Source of the DNA: Loktanella sp. UBA3435
Lineage (GTDB): Bacteria > Pseudomonadota > Alphaproteobacteria > Rhodobacterales > Rhodobacteraceae
DNA: 21,661 bases
Direction of reading: 5' to 3'
Assembly: GCA_002378665.1 (NCBI GenBank)
Contig: DFSO01000070.1
Coordinates: forward strand, 1 to 21,661
Positions 15,363 to 21,661 of the stretch are shown piece after piece. Both the position numbers and the translations under genes were made by a program. The notes under the pieces were generated by a model. The model was not told the DNA's origin, made no database searches, and saw nothing but the letters and a program-made list of their open reading frames with translations. The number at the start of each line of letters is the position of its first letter. The first letter of the stretch is position 1.

Positions 15363-15391
15363 AAAAAGGGCGCAGGTCGAAACCTACGCCC
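15363..15391 (-). terminator. Intrinsic terminator/attenuator between bztA and bztB
   Basis: On the minus-strand RNA, GGGCGUAGGU pairs over 10 bp with ACCUGCGCCC (one U-G wobble). The loop is UUCG, and UUUUUCC follows at once. In DNA coordinates the stem arms are 15382-15391 and 15368-15377. The wobble pairs only in minus-strand RNA, supporting that direction. It begins 13 bases after the bztA stop. Partial termination here would give more binding protein than permease, a common design in ABC importer operons. Confidence 0.9.
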
Positions 15392-15404
15392 AATTCATCA
15401 TGGT

Positions 15405-16424
15405 TTAACGGAATGGTGCAGAGTACTGCAGGCCGCCGTTTGTCCACTGTGCGTTCAGACCACGAGCAAGACCGATTGGTGTGTTTTCACCAATGTTCTT
15501 CTCAAAGATCTCGCCGTAGTTGCCGCTCGCAGCAATCGCGTTCTTTGCCCAATCAGCCGAAAGACCGATCATCGCGCCGAGTTCACCTTCAGTGCCCAAA
15601 ATACGGTTGATTTCTGGGTTGTTTGTAGGTGCAGCGGAAAGTTCTGCGATGTTTGTGGACGTGATGCCCATTTCTTCTGCAGCAATCAGAGCGTTCTGAG
15701 TCCACATTACGATATCACCCCATTCGTTGTCGCCGTGGCGAACAAGCGGGCCGAGTGGCTCTTTGGAGATGATTTCTGGCAAAAGAACGTGGTCAGCAGG
15801 TGCTTCGAAAGTTGCACGTGTCGCAGCCAAGCCGGATGCGTCAGTTGTGTAAACGTCACATGCGCCAGCAAGGTACTGCTGCTGTGCTTCAGCGTTCGTT
15901 TGAATAGGAACTGGCTGATATGCGATGTTGTTTGAGCGGAAGTAGTCGGCCAAGTTCAGCTCTGTTGTTGTACCAGTTTGGATACAAATAGTCGCGCCGT
16001 CGAGATCCTTAGCGGATGCAACGCCGAGTGCTTTTGGAACCATGAAGCCCTGACCATCGTAGTAGTTTACGCCTGTGAAGTCGAACTTCAAGTCTGTGTC
16101 GCGGGACATTGTCCATGTTGTGTTACGTGCCAACATGTCGATCTCGCCAGAAGCAAGAGCTGTGAAACGTGTTTCACCAGTTGTTGGAACGAACTCAACA
16201 GCGTCGCCGCTACCAAATACAGCAGCAGCTACAGCGCGGCAGATTGCAACGTCAAAACCTTCCCATACGCCGTTTGCGTCTGGAGCAGCAAAGCCAACCA
16301 AGCCGGTTGTAACGCCACAGTTCAAGTGTCCACGTGCCTTGACGTCGTCAAGTGTCGATGCGGACGCAACACTAGCAGCAAAACCTGCAACAGTCAGCGC
16401 GCCGAGAAATACGGTCTTTTTCAT
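15405..16424 (-). CDS. bztA: Amino-acid ABC transporter substrate-binding protein (BztA/AapJ type)
   Basis: A 339-residue periplasmic binding protein of solute-binding family 3. The Sec signal peptide (MKKTVFLGALTVAGFAASVASA) is probably cleaved before STLDDVKARG. The family start GHLNCGVTTGLVGFA and the ligand-site segments WEGFDVAICRAVAAAVFG, ARNTTWTMSRDTDLKFDF and ICIQTGTTTELNLADYF are present. Family knowledge suggests glutamate, aspartate, glutamine and asparagine as ligands. An in-frame upstream start (16499) was rejected: the signal peptide begins at 16424 and AGAGG lies 5 bases before that ATG. It heads the bzt operon, with a folded leader upstream and a terminator downstream. Confidence 0.96.
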   Translation of the reverse strand: MKKTVFLGALTVAGFAASVASASTLDDVKARGHLNCGVTTGLVGFAAPDANGVWEGFDVAICRAVAAAVFGSGDAVEFVPTTGETRFTALASGEIDMLARNTTWTMSRDTDLKFDFTGVNYYDGQGFMVPKALGVASAKDLDGATICIQTGTTTELNLADYFRSNNIAYQPVPIQTNAEAQQQYLAGACDVYTTDASGLAATRATFEAPADHVLLPEIISKEPLGPLVRHGDNEWGDIVMWTQNALIAAEEMGITSTNIAELSAAPTNNPEINRILGTEGELGAMIGLSADWAKNAIAASGNYGEIFEKNIGENTPIGLARGLNAQWTNGGLQYSAPFR

Positions 16425-16444
16425 TTTTACCTCTTCCTGAGTTT

Positions 16445-16489
16445 CCGCCCCGTTATTCGAGGGCAGTCGTTTTTTGCCCCGAGGGGCGG
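16445..16489 (-). promoter_or_regulatory. Folded leader upstream of bztA
   Basis: CCGCCCC (16445-16451) and GGGGCGG (16483-16489) form a 7-bp perfect inverted repeat enclosing GGGCA (16461-16465) and TGCCC (16475-16479). An alternative fold pairs GCCC (16476-16479) with GGGC (16484-16487) over a 4-base loop and would break both stems. In the minus-strand RNA this lies about 20 bases before the bztA start, just upstream of the Shine-Dalgarno. It could stabilise the message or switch between folds. It matches no riboswitch class that I recognise. Confidence 0.45.
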
Positions 16490-16526
16490 TGAGTGTCATG
16501 TTAGGTTACCCTACCAATCTGCAAAT

Positions 16527-16554
16527 ATTGAACGGAGTTATACCCAAAGGTCAA
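16527..16554 (-). promoter_or_regulatory. Candidate bztA promoter
   Basis: On the minus strand TTGACC (16549-16554) is followed after 16 bases by TTCAAT (16527-16532), or after 18 bases by CAATAT. A TATAAC also sits between them (16538-16543) but has no good -35 partner. The inverted repeat TAGG-N4-CCTA (16502-16513), close to where transcription would start, might be an operator. Together with the folded leader this fills the 215-base gap to the ATP12 gene. Confidence 0.4.
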
Positions 16555-16639
16555 GACTGCCATTTGGCATTCAAGTGTGCGTATTCGGGCGAATCGCCTT
16601 CAAACAGGAAAACAGCACGCCATTTGACCCGTAAGGAAA

Positions 16640-17350
16640 TCAGGTCCGTGACATTTCAATGAATCGTGCCGCGTTGAGGAAAGCGGTACGTTTCAGCGCT
16701 TCATGTGCGCTCGCCTCTTCATCGTCGCCCCATTGCTCAATTTGCCAATGCTCATCAAGGCGCGACAAGAGCCAAGCCTCCTGTGGATTCAAATAATCGC
16801 GCGTTACCGCTAACGCCAAGACGAGTGATCCTGAGATGGCAATCAAATCATGCACGCCAGCAAGAGCGAAATTATCAAATGCGGCAACTTCCGCGTGCAG
16901 ATTCGCTAGCAGTGCGGCGTCTTGCGGCACGTGCATAACACCTTCGCCAACATTGAGACGTGTGCCAAAGGTACCCTCTGCCCAGTCCAGTACAGGGTCC
17001 CACTTCTCGGCCTGTCGCGTCACCAATTCCACAGGGCCAGCCGCGCGATAACACAGCAAATCACTATCCCCGTAATTGGCCAAATCGGCCACAACCTCTG
17101 CCTGCTGCGGCGCCACCTTATCAATCGCAGAATTGGCTCCGCGCGTCACAGGCATTGTCAGCGGATCGATCTTGTCGACCTGTGCATCCCACTCGACAGC
17201 AATCGCTTCGGCCATAATACGGGTCGGCAAAATCAACGGGGTTTTGTTTGGTGTGTTCACCGCTCGCGCATCCAACGCGACGCCAAAACCGCCGTCCCGT
17301 TCGACCACTGCAGCAGCCTTCCAGAACCGTTTTTGTTTAAGCAAACTCAT
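16640..17350 (-). CDS. ATP12 family F1-ATPase assembly chaperone
   Basis: A 236-residue homologue of mitochondrial Atp12, which binds the F1 alpha subunit before alpha3beta3 assembly. Family features visible are the N-terminal KRFWKAAAVVERDGGFGVALDARAV pattern, AEAIAVEWDAQ, DPLTMPVTRGANSAIDKV, and DLLCYRAAGPVELVTRQAEKWDPVLDW followed by a mostly helical C terminus. It acts in the cytoplasm. The ATG overlaps the upstream HAD gene stop (ATGA), with AGGAA about 8 bases before it. No ATP synthase genes lie in the window. It is the last gene of the rarA-crcB-rluC-HAD run. Confidence 0.94.
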   Translation of the reverse strand: MSLLKQKRFWKAAAVVERDGGFGVALDARAVNTPNKTPLILPTRIMAEAIAVEWDAQVDKIDPLTMPVTRGANSAIDKVAPQQAEVVADLANYGDSDLLCYRAAGPVELVTRQAEKWDPVLDWAEGTFGTRLNVGEGVMHVPQDAALLANLHAEVAAFDNFALAGVHDLIAISGSLVLALAVTRDYLNPQEAWLLSRLDEHWQIEQWGDDEEASAHEALKRTAFLNAARFIEMSRT

Positions 17351-18024
17351 ATCGTCGTTCCTGTTAATCTATCAATTGCATTCGGCAGCGCGTCAAAGCT
17401 GTCGATCACGATATCAGCGCCAATCGTCGCCGCATCGTGATAGCCCCAACTCACTCCAATAGTGCCCACACCGCCAGCGCGGCCCATATCCATATCATAG
17501 CTGGTATCGCCCAGCATCACGGCCCGATTTGGCGCCACACCCGTATCAGAAAGTGCGGCCAAAACCATCGCAGGGTGTGGTTTGCTCGGGTGAAAATCCG
17601 CGACCTGTTGGCTGATGAAAAGCCCCTCAAGCCCGTGCCGCTCAATCATTTTATCAAGGCCACGCTTGGACTTCCCCGTCGCCACCGCAAGCAAGGTTTC
17701 TGGTTGCGCGTGCAAGTGCAAAAGCGCCTCACGCGCCCCCGCAAACATCGGCGACAATTCCGCATTGCCATCAGGGCCGCGTAGATCGTTGAACGCGTCC
17801 TTATAGGCCTGCACAAGCACCGCACGTTGCACGTCATCAACCTGCGGACAAAGTTTCGCAAAGGCCTCGCTCAGTGATAGCCCGACAATCGACAAGATCG
17901 TGGGCCTGTCCAACATCGGCATCCCTTGGCTCGCAAAAGCAGAAGCCATCGCGGCCATGATCTCGGCCTGGCTATCGACGAGCGTCCCGTCGACGTCAAA
18001 AATGACAAGGCGCAGATCAGGCAT
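17347..18024 (-). CDS. HAD-superfamily hydrolase, phosphoglycolate phosphatase-like
   Basis: A 225-residue HAD-IA hydrolase. Motif I is DVDGTLVDS with nucleophile Asp10 and Asp12, a helical cap follows (about 17-90), motif II is AVATGKSKRG, motif III is the lysine of HPSKPHP, and motif IV is MLGDTSYDMDMG. This fits small phosphatases of the Gph/PGPase type; the substrate cannot be read from sequence. The start at 18024 overlaps the upstream pseudouridine synthase stop by eight bases (ATGCCTGA) and begins directly before the HAD motif. An in-frame ATG at 18063 is less likely. No clear Shine-Dalgarno is present, as expected if translation is coupled to the upstream gene. Confidence 0.92.
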   Translation of the reverse strand: MPDLRLVIFDVDGTLVDSQAEIMAAMASAFASQGMPMLDRPTILSIVGLSLSEAFAKLCPQVDDVQRAVLVQAYKDAFNDLRGPDGNAELSPMFAGAREALLHLHAQPETLLAVATGKSKRGLDKMIERHGLEGLFISQQVADFHPSKPHPAMVLAALSDTGVAPNRAVMLGDTSYDMDMGRAGGVGTIGVSWGYHDAATIGADIVIDSFDALPNAIDRLTGTTI

Positions 18025-19072
18025 CGGGCATATTGAACGGGTCAAACGGAGCATGCGAAACAACCCAGCCGAAATAGTCCCACGTCGCGGTCATATGATC
18101 GGGAAGGTCAGCGACAAAGCTCATTTCCTTGCCCGTCACAGGATGCTCAATCGTCAATGACCGTGCGTGAAGGTGCATTTTGCGACCAATCTCGGACCCC
18201 ATGCCAGCGCCCCAACCGTCGCCCATGTTTTCCTGCTCGGAACCGCCATATTTGCCGTCACCAACAATCGGATGCCCGATCTCGGCCATATGCGCGCGAA
18301 GCTGGTGGGTGCGCCCCGTAATCGGCACCAGAGCGACCCAAGCCGCACGTTTCGCCAGCGTATCCATCACGGCGTAATCCGTCGTTGCACGCTTGGCGCC
18401 CTCAGTCGAGGCAACTTCATTTGGGTGGATGCAGCGCATCTTTTCGTTTTCGCCACCAGCACCATGACCGCCAGCCTTCAACAGTCCGTATTTGATCGTA
18501 CCTGCACGCGGATGCGGCACGCCTGCGACGGCAGCCCAATAGATCTTGCGCGCATCGCGGTGCTTGAGGTTTTCGGACAACTGCTTGGCCATCGTGCGCG
18601 TCCGCGCAAGGATCAAAACACCTGAGGTGTCTTTGTCCAAACGGTGCACCAAACGCGGCTTTTCTTCGTATCCGAACATCAAGGCCTCGGCCATGCCGTC
18701 GACGTGGCGGGTCGTCTTGGTGCCACCTTGGGTCGCCAAACCCGCAGGCTTATTGATCACAATCATGTGGTCGTCTTTATAGATCACACAAGACTGGATC
18801 AGCTTGGCATCTGCCTTGGTGACGCCATGCTTGAGCAAGGATGCAGCCTGTGCCGCCTGCTCTTCTGTAGGCAGCGGCGGGATGCGGATCGTTTGGCCTA
18901 CATCAAGACGCGTATTCGATTTTACGCGGCCACCATCCACACGGATATCGCCCTTGCGACACATCTTCTCGATGCTCCCTTGGGTCACATGTGGAAACAG
19001 ACGGCGCATATAGCGGTCAAGCCGCTGGTCGCCATCATCGGGGCCGATTACACGGGTTTGAACGCCGCTCAT
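18017..19072 (-). CDS. RluA-family pseudouridine synthase (RluC-like)
   Basis: A 351-residue rRNA pseudouridine synthase. An N-terminal S4 RNA-binding domain (about 15-75, DQRLDRYMRRLFPHVTQGS) is followed by the catalytic domain with LVHRLDKDTSGVLILA, in which Asp146 is the nucleophile. ITGRTHQLRAHMAEIGHPIVGD later completes the family signature. RluC modifies 23S rRNA positions 955, 2504 and 2580 in E. coli; whether this is RluC or RluD cannot be settled here. The ATG at 19072 overlaps the crcB stop (ATGA) and has AAAGGA 8 bases upstream, so it was chosen over the ATG at 19096. Confidence 0.94.
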   Translation of the reverse strand: MSGVQTRVIGPDDGDQRLDRYMRRLFPHVTQGSIEKMCRKGDIRVDGGRVKSNTRLDVGQTIRIPPLPTEEQAAQAASLLKHGVTKADAKLIQSCVIYKDDHMIVINKPAGLATQGGTKTTRHVDGMAEALMFGYEEKPRLVHRLDKDTSGVLILARTRTMAKQLSENLKHRDARKIYWAAVAGVPHPRAGTIKYGLLKAGGHGAGGENEKMRCIHPNEVASTEGAKRATTDYAVMDTLAKRAAWVALVPITGRTHQLRAHMAEIGHPIVGDGKYGGSEQENMGDGWGAGMGSEIGRKMHLHARSLTIEHPVTGKEMSFVADLPDHMTATWDYFGWVVSHAPFDPFNMPDA

Positions 19073-19428
19073 GTTGTCATTCCTTTTACAAGCCACAGTC
19101 CCAAGGCGCAGGCCAAAAGCGACAGCATCACAGAGGCCAGAACATAGCCTCCCGCTGCCGCCACGCGGCCACCTTCGACTAGGCGCAGTGTATCAAGGCT
19201 AAACGCGCTGAACGTCGTGAAGCCTCCTAAAAATCCGGTCATCACCAATGGCAACCATGCCTGAAGCCCGCGCGCTGCGAACAGCGCCCAGACCAAACCG
19301 ATTGCAAATGAGCCCAGGACGTTGACGGCAAGCGTCCCTAGAGGGAAGGCGACGGCCAGCCCCACAAGGTAACGCGCTACAGCGCCCAACGCGCCGCCAA
19401 TCGCCACAGAGATCACAGGTGTTATCAT
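19069..19428 (-). CDS. crcB: Fluoride efflux channel CrcB/Fluc
   Basis: A 119-residue inner-membrane protein with four predicted membrane segments. The Fluc signatures are GGALGAVARYLVG near the N terminus, GTLAVNVLGSFAIG with the pore asparagine, and TGFLGGFTTFSAFSLD with the phenylalanine/threonine track. Fluc proteins form dual-topology dimers that export fluoride. Only one copy is present, so a homodimer is expected. The start at 19428 begins the first membrane segment and has AAGG upstream; the in-frame extension to 19548 would run into rarA and was rejected. The gap to rarA is 31 bases, too short for a fluoride riboswitch, so expression probably follows the operon. Confidence 0.95.
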   Translation of the reverse strand: MITPVISVAIGGALGAVARYLVGLAVAFPLGTLAVNVLGSFAIGLVWALFAARGLQAWLPLVMTGFLGGFTTFSAFSLDTLRLVEGGRVAAAGGYVLASVMLSLLACALGLWLVKGMTT

Positions 19429-19459
19429 TCTCTTGCCTTGGCTCAATGTGGCCCGTTGG

Positions 19460-20770
19460 TCAAGTCTTAGCCCGCTTTGCACGCAATCCAGCGAAGAATT
19501 CCACGCGTTTCTTAAGGTCACGTTCAAACCCGCGATCCACAGGCGCATAAAAGATCGGGCGTTTCATGGTTTCGGGGAAATAGTTCTGCCCCGAAAACCC
19601 ATCCTCTGCATCGTGGTCATAGGCATAACCCGCGCCAAAGCCCTGCTCCTTCATCAGCTTGGTCGGCGCGTTCAGAATATGCGTCGGAGGTGGCTCAGAT
19701 CCAAACTGCTTGGCCGCATTGCGCGCCGCTTTATATGCCACATAATTCGCGTTCGATTTCGGAGCCAAGGCTAGATAGACAACGGCCTGCGACAAGGCCA
19801 GCTCGCCCTCTGGGCTGCCCAACCGTTCATAGGTCTCCCACGACTGCAAGCAAACTGCCTGCGCCTGCGGATCGGCAAGTCCAATATCCTCAACCGCCAT
19901 CCTCACGATGCGACGCGCCAAAAAACGCGGGTCTTCGCCGCCCTCAAGCATCCGCGCGAACCAATATAGCGCTGCATCAGGATCAGAACCGCGGACCGAT
20001 TTATGCAAAGCGGAGATGAGGTTATAATGCTCTTCGCCCGACTTGTCATACTTCGCTGCCCGCTTCATCAACCGCTTGGTCAGGCCCGTGCGGTCTATCT
20101 TGTCGGTTACTTTCCACGCCGAGACCTGCTCGATCAGATTGAGCAAAGCACGGCCGTCCCCATCGGCCATCTCCATCAACGCATCACGGGCGTCAGGGGT
20201 TAGCGGGAGCATGCGGCCGAGGTCTTTTTCAGCACGCTGCATCAACCTCTCCAGATCGCCCAAGTCCAACCGCGTCAGGATCAAAACCTGGCTGCGCGAC
20301 AGCACAGCGGCGTTTAATTCAAAGCTGGGATTTTCGGTTGTGGCACCAACCAAAAGGATCGTGCCGTCTTCCATGTAGGGCAGAAAGCCGTCCTGCTGCG
20401 CTTTATTAAAGCGGTGGATTTCGTCGACGAAGAGCAATGTTCCTTTGCCGTTCTGGCGGCGCATCTTGGCAGCTTCAAATACTTTGCGCAGGTCAGGCAC
20501 ACCCGTAAAAATCGCGCTGATTTGCACAAAATGCAAATCTGTTTCATCCGCCAGCAACCGCGCGATCGTCGTCTTACCGACACCGGGCGGACCCCAGAAA
20601 ATCAGCGAAGACAGCGACCCAGAGGCGAGCATAATCCCCAAGGGCGCATCCGGTCCAAGCACCTGTTCTTGGCCGATCACCTCGCCCAGTGCTTTCGGGC
20701 GCAAGCGATCTGCCAACGGGCGCGGGCCTGTTGGAACGTCAGCGGTGGAGGTGTTAAATAGGTCGGACAT
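19460..20770 (-). CDS. rarA: Replication-associated recombination protein A (MgsA/RarA AAA+ ATPase)
   Basis: A 436-residue AAA+ ATPase that acts at stalled replication forks. Following DRLRPKALGEVIGQE, Walker A is GPPGVGKT (60-67), Walker B LLFVDE (112-117), sensor 1 GATTENPSF (143-151), and an arginine-finger region lies at LSRSQ. The C-terminal half, with SAFHKS-like SALHKSVRGSDPDAALYW and EDPRFLARRIVRMAVEDIGLADP, is the RarA-specific tetramerisation part. Length is normal. No strong Shine-Dalgarno precedes the ATG. It is the first gene of the minus-strand run to ATP12 and lies just after the rplQ terminator; no confident promoter was found in the short gap. Confidence 0.96.
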   Translation of the reverse strand: MSDLFNTSTADVPTGPRPLADRLRPKALGEVIGQEQVLGPDAPLGIMLASGSLSSLIFWGPPGVGKTTIARLLADETDLHFVQISAIFTGVPDLRKVFEAAKMRRQNGKGTLLFVDEIHRFNKAQQDGFLPYMEDGTILLVGATTENPSFELNAAVLSRSQVLILTRLDLGDLERLMQRAEKDLGRMLPLTPDARDALMEMADGDGRALLNLIEQVSAWKVTDKIDRTGLTKRLMKRAAKYDKSGEEHYNLISALHKSVRGSDPDAALYWFARMLEGGEDPRFLARRIVRMAVEDIGLADPQAQAVCLQSWETYERLGSPEGELALSQAVVYLALAPKSNANYVAYKAARNAAKQFGSEPPPTHILNAPTKLMKEQGFGAGYAYDHDAEDGFSGQNYFPETMKRPIFYAPVDRGFERDLKKRVEFFAGLRAKRAKT

Positions 20771-20825
20771 GAGAGCAATCTATGCGTCAACGCACCCATT
20801 TGAAAGCATCTGTATTACCAACACG

Positions 20826-20852
20826 AAAAAGGCCCCGCAAACGCGAGGCCTT
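20826..20852 (-). terminator. Intrinsic terminator of the rpoA-rplQ transcript
   Basis: On minus-strand RNA, AAGGCCUCGC pairs with GCGGGGCCUU over 10 bp (one U-G wobble) around a GUUU loop and is followed by UUUC, giving about five U in a row. It starts 26 bases after the rplQ stop. The wobble pairs only in the minus-strand RNA. It should end the alpha operon before rarA. Confidence 0.9.
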
Positions 20853-20878
20853 CAAAATTCTTGACTTACGAGAGAGGC

Positions 20879-21301
20879 TTATGCCTCGTCTGCATCCACG
20901 AACTCTTCGAGACGTGAACGGTCAGCTGCGCCTTTGGCGTCAACGTCGCGGTCTACGAATTCGATGATCGCCATTGGAGCCATGTCGCCGTAACGGAAGC
21001 CTGCCTTCAGAACGCGCACATAGCCGCCCTGACGCTCTGCGTAGCGTGGTCCAAGGATTTCAAAAAGCTTAGCGCAGTGCATGTCCTGCTTAAGCTGTGC
21101 ACGTGCCTGACGACGAGCGTGAAGGTCGCCGCGCTTGCCAAGTGTGATCAACTTTTCGATGACGCGCTTGAGTTCCTTTGCTTTTGGCAAAGTTGTTTTG
21201 ATTTGCTCATGTTCAATGAGCGAACCGGACATGTTTGCAAACATCGCCTTGCGGTGTTCGTGGGTCCGGTTGAGCTTGCGGTAGCCATTTGCGTGACGCA
21301 T
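20879..21301 (-). CDS. rplQ: 50S ribosomal protein L17
   Basis: A 140-residue large-subunit protein starting MRHANGYRKLNRTHEHRKAM, with the conserved LIEHEQIKTTLPKAKELKRVIEKLIT segment and GPRYAERQGGYVRVLKAGFRYGDMAPMAIIEFV. The acidic C-terminal tail (SRLEEFVDADEA) resembles extended alphaproteobacterial L17 proteins. AGGAGA lies about 9 bases before the ATG. It follows rpoA across a 144-base gap with a large hairpin, in the usual alpha-operon order, and is followed by a strong terminator. Confidence 0.98.
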   Translation of the reverse strand: MRHANGYRKLNRTHEHRKAMFANMSGSLIEHEQIKTTLPKAKELKRVIEKLITLGKRGDLHARRQARAQLKQDMHCAKLFEILGPRYAERQGGYVRVLKAGFRYGDMAPMAIIEFVDRDVDAKGAADRSRLEEFVDADEA

Positions 21302-21402
21302 TTGAAGTGTCTCCTAATTATGCTTTGTGCAGTGGTCTGATGCGTGCCAGCCACATTATTGGGGCAGAATTGCCCAGTCCGTTTAGCCTGTTTTTCGCGT
21401 GC

Positions 21403-21433
21403 ACAACCCGTGCACAGCGTGTGCACGGGTTGT
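21403..21433 (-). repeat. 14-bp perfect hairpin between rpoA and rplQ
   Basis: ACAACCCGTGCACA (21403-21416) pairs perfectly with TGTGCACGGGTTGT (21420-21433) around a 3-base loop. The repeat extends imperfectly to about 21399 and 21437. On the minus-strand RNA the stem is followed by GCACGCGAAAAA, not by U, so it is not an intrinsic terminator in that direction. A smaller dyad, GGGCA-N4-TGCCC (21362-21375), lies further on. Candidate roles are RNA processing, message stability or regulation of L17. Confidence 0.85.
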
Positions 21434-21445
21434 ACGCTATTTCTC

Positions 21446-21661
21446 TTAGAACTGGTCTTCGAACTTCTTCGCCAGATCTTCGATATTGTCGGGCGGCCAG
21501 TCCTCAACGTCCATGCCGAGGTGCAGACCCATGCCGGACAGCACTTCTTTGATCTCATTCAAAGACTTGCGGCCGAAGTTAGGTGTACGCAGCATTTCTG
21601 CTTCGGTTTTCTGGATCAGATCGCCGATGTAAACGATGTTGTCGTTCTTGAGGCAGTTTGC
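21446..21661 (-). CDS. rpoA: RNA polymerase alpha subunit, C-terminal part (partial)
   Basis: The last 71 codons of rpoA run off the right edge in frame. The translation begins ANCLKNDNIVYIGDLIQKTE and continues with EMLRTPNFGRKSLNEIKEVL and LHLGMDVEDWPP. This is the alpha C-terminal domain with its helix-hairpin-helix, which binds UP-element DNA and activators. The acidic end (NIEDLAKKFEDQF) is typical of alphaproteobacteria. The stop is TAA at 21446-21448. The N-terminal domain lies outside the window. Confidence 0.97.
   Translation of the reverse strand, partial: ANCLKNDNIVYIGDLIQKTEAEMLRTPNFGRKSLNEIKEVLSGMGLHLGMDVEDWPPDNIEDLAKKFEDQF

Noticed and set aside
15303..15935. Plus-strand open frame of 210 codons across the bztA end and the bztA-bztB gap
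   Set aside because: It runs antisense through the bztA coding region and across the terminator. Its cysteine-rich sequence is the reverse of bztA codons and not a real zinc or Fe-S protein.
16425..16554. Known glutamine riboswitch upstream of bztA
   Set aside because: The conserved sequence elements of the glutamine riboswitch classes that I know are not present; only GC-rich stems are seen.
21397..21437. Intrinsic terminator between rpoA and rplQ
   Set aside because: The strong stem is followed by A residues on the transcribed strand. The T5 run lies on the wrong strand and side, and a proper terminator exists after rplQ.

Overview
The window looks like chromosomal housekeeping DNA from an alphaproteobacterium of the Rhodobacteraceae (Roseobacter group). 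The pointers are the chain yidC - MOSC protein - engB - argB - cysteine-rich ferredoxin, an ATP12-type F1 assembly chaperone, a BztABCD-type amino-acid ABC transporter whose permeases have the long BztB/BztC form, and protein sequences that read like Roseobacter orthologues. Base composition is moderate in GC and even across the window. I see no insertion sequence, phage gene, CRISPR array or clear island boundary. The assignment to a group is inference from gene content and family knowledge; no search was run.

Layout, left to right. (1) 192-3891, minus strand: a tRNA-Arg(ACG) with its own candidate promoter, then a three-gene minus-strand unit transcribed as VTT/TVP38 membrane protein, MerA/Lpd-like flavoprotein disulfide reductase, orphan sensor histidine kinase. 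(2) 4185-4974, plus strand: rpmH - rnpA - yidD, with a long hairpin over the rnpA start. A convergent DUF3833 lipoprotein gene follows on the minus strand. (3) 5597-11880, plus strand: ttcA, then the tightly packed run yidC - MOSC - engB - argB - ferredoxin - sixA-like, in which each gene abuts or overlaps the next. It closes with a bidirectional terminator at 11885-11914. (4) 11933-16424, minus strand: the bztA-B-C-D transporter for acidic amino acids and their amides, with an intrinsic terminator-like hairpin between bztA and bztB. (5) 16640-20770, minus strand: rarA - crcB - rluC-like - HAD phosphatase - ATP12 chaperone, four of them joined by 4- to 8-base overlaps. (6) 20826-21661, minus strand: the tail of the alpha operon (3' end of rpoA, then rplQ) and its terminator.

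How the genes work together. rpmH, rnpA, yidD and yidC are the conserved translation/tRNA-processing/membrane-insertion group, here split by a DUF3833-ttcA pair. The bzt genes form a complete importer (binding protein, two permeases, ATPase). The rarA-to-ATP12 run mixes genome maintenance, fluoride efflux, rRNA modification, small-molecule dephosphorylation and ATP synthase assembly. It looks like an operon by spacing, not by common function.

No clearly new multi-gene system is visible. The most noteworthy things are RNA-level or context-level: the long imperfect hairpin that covers the rnpA translation start, the perfect 14-bp hairpin between rpoA and rplQ, the UUCG-loop attenuator inside the bzt operon, the folded bztA leader, and the pairing of a VTT membrane protein with a MerA-like reductase that lacks mercury-binding cysteines and an orphan kinase.
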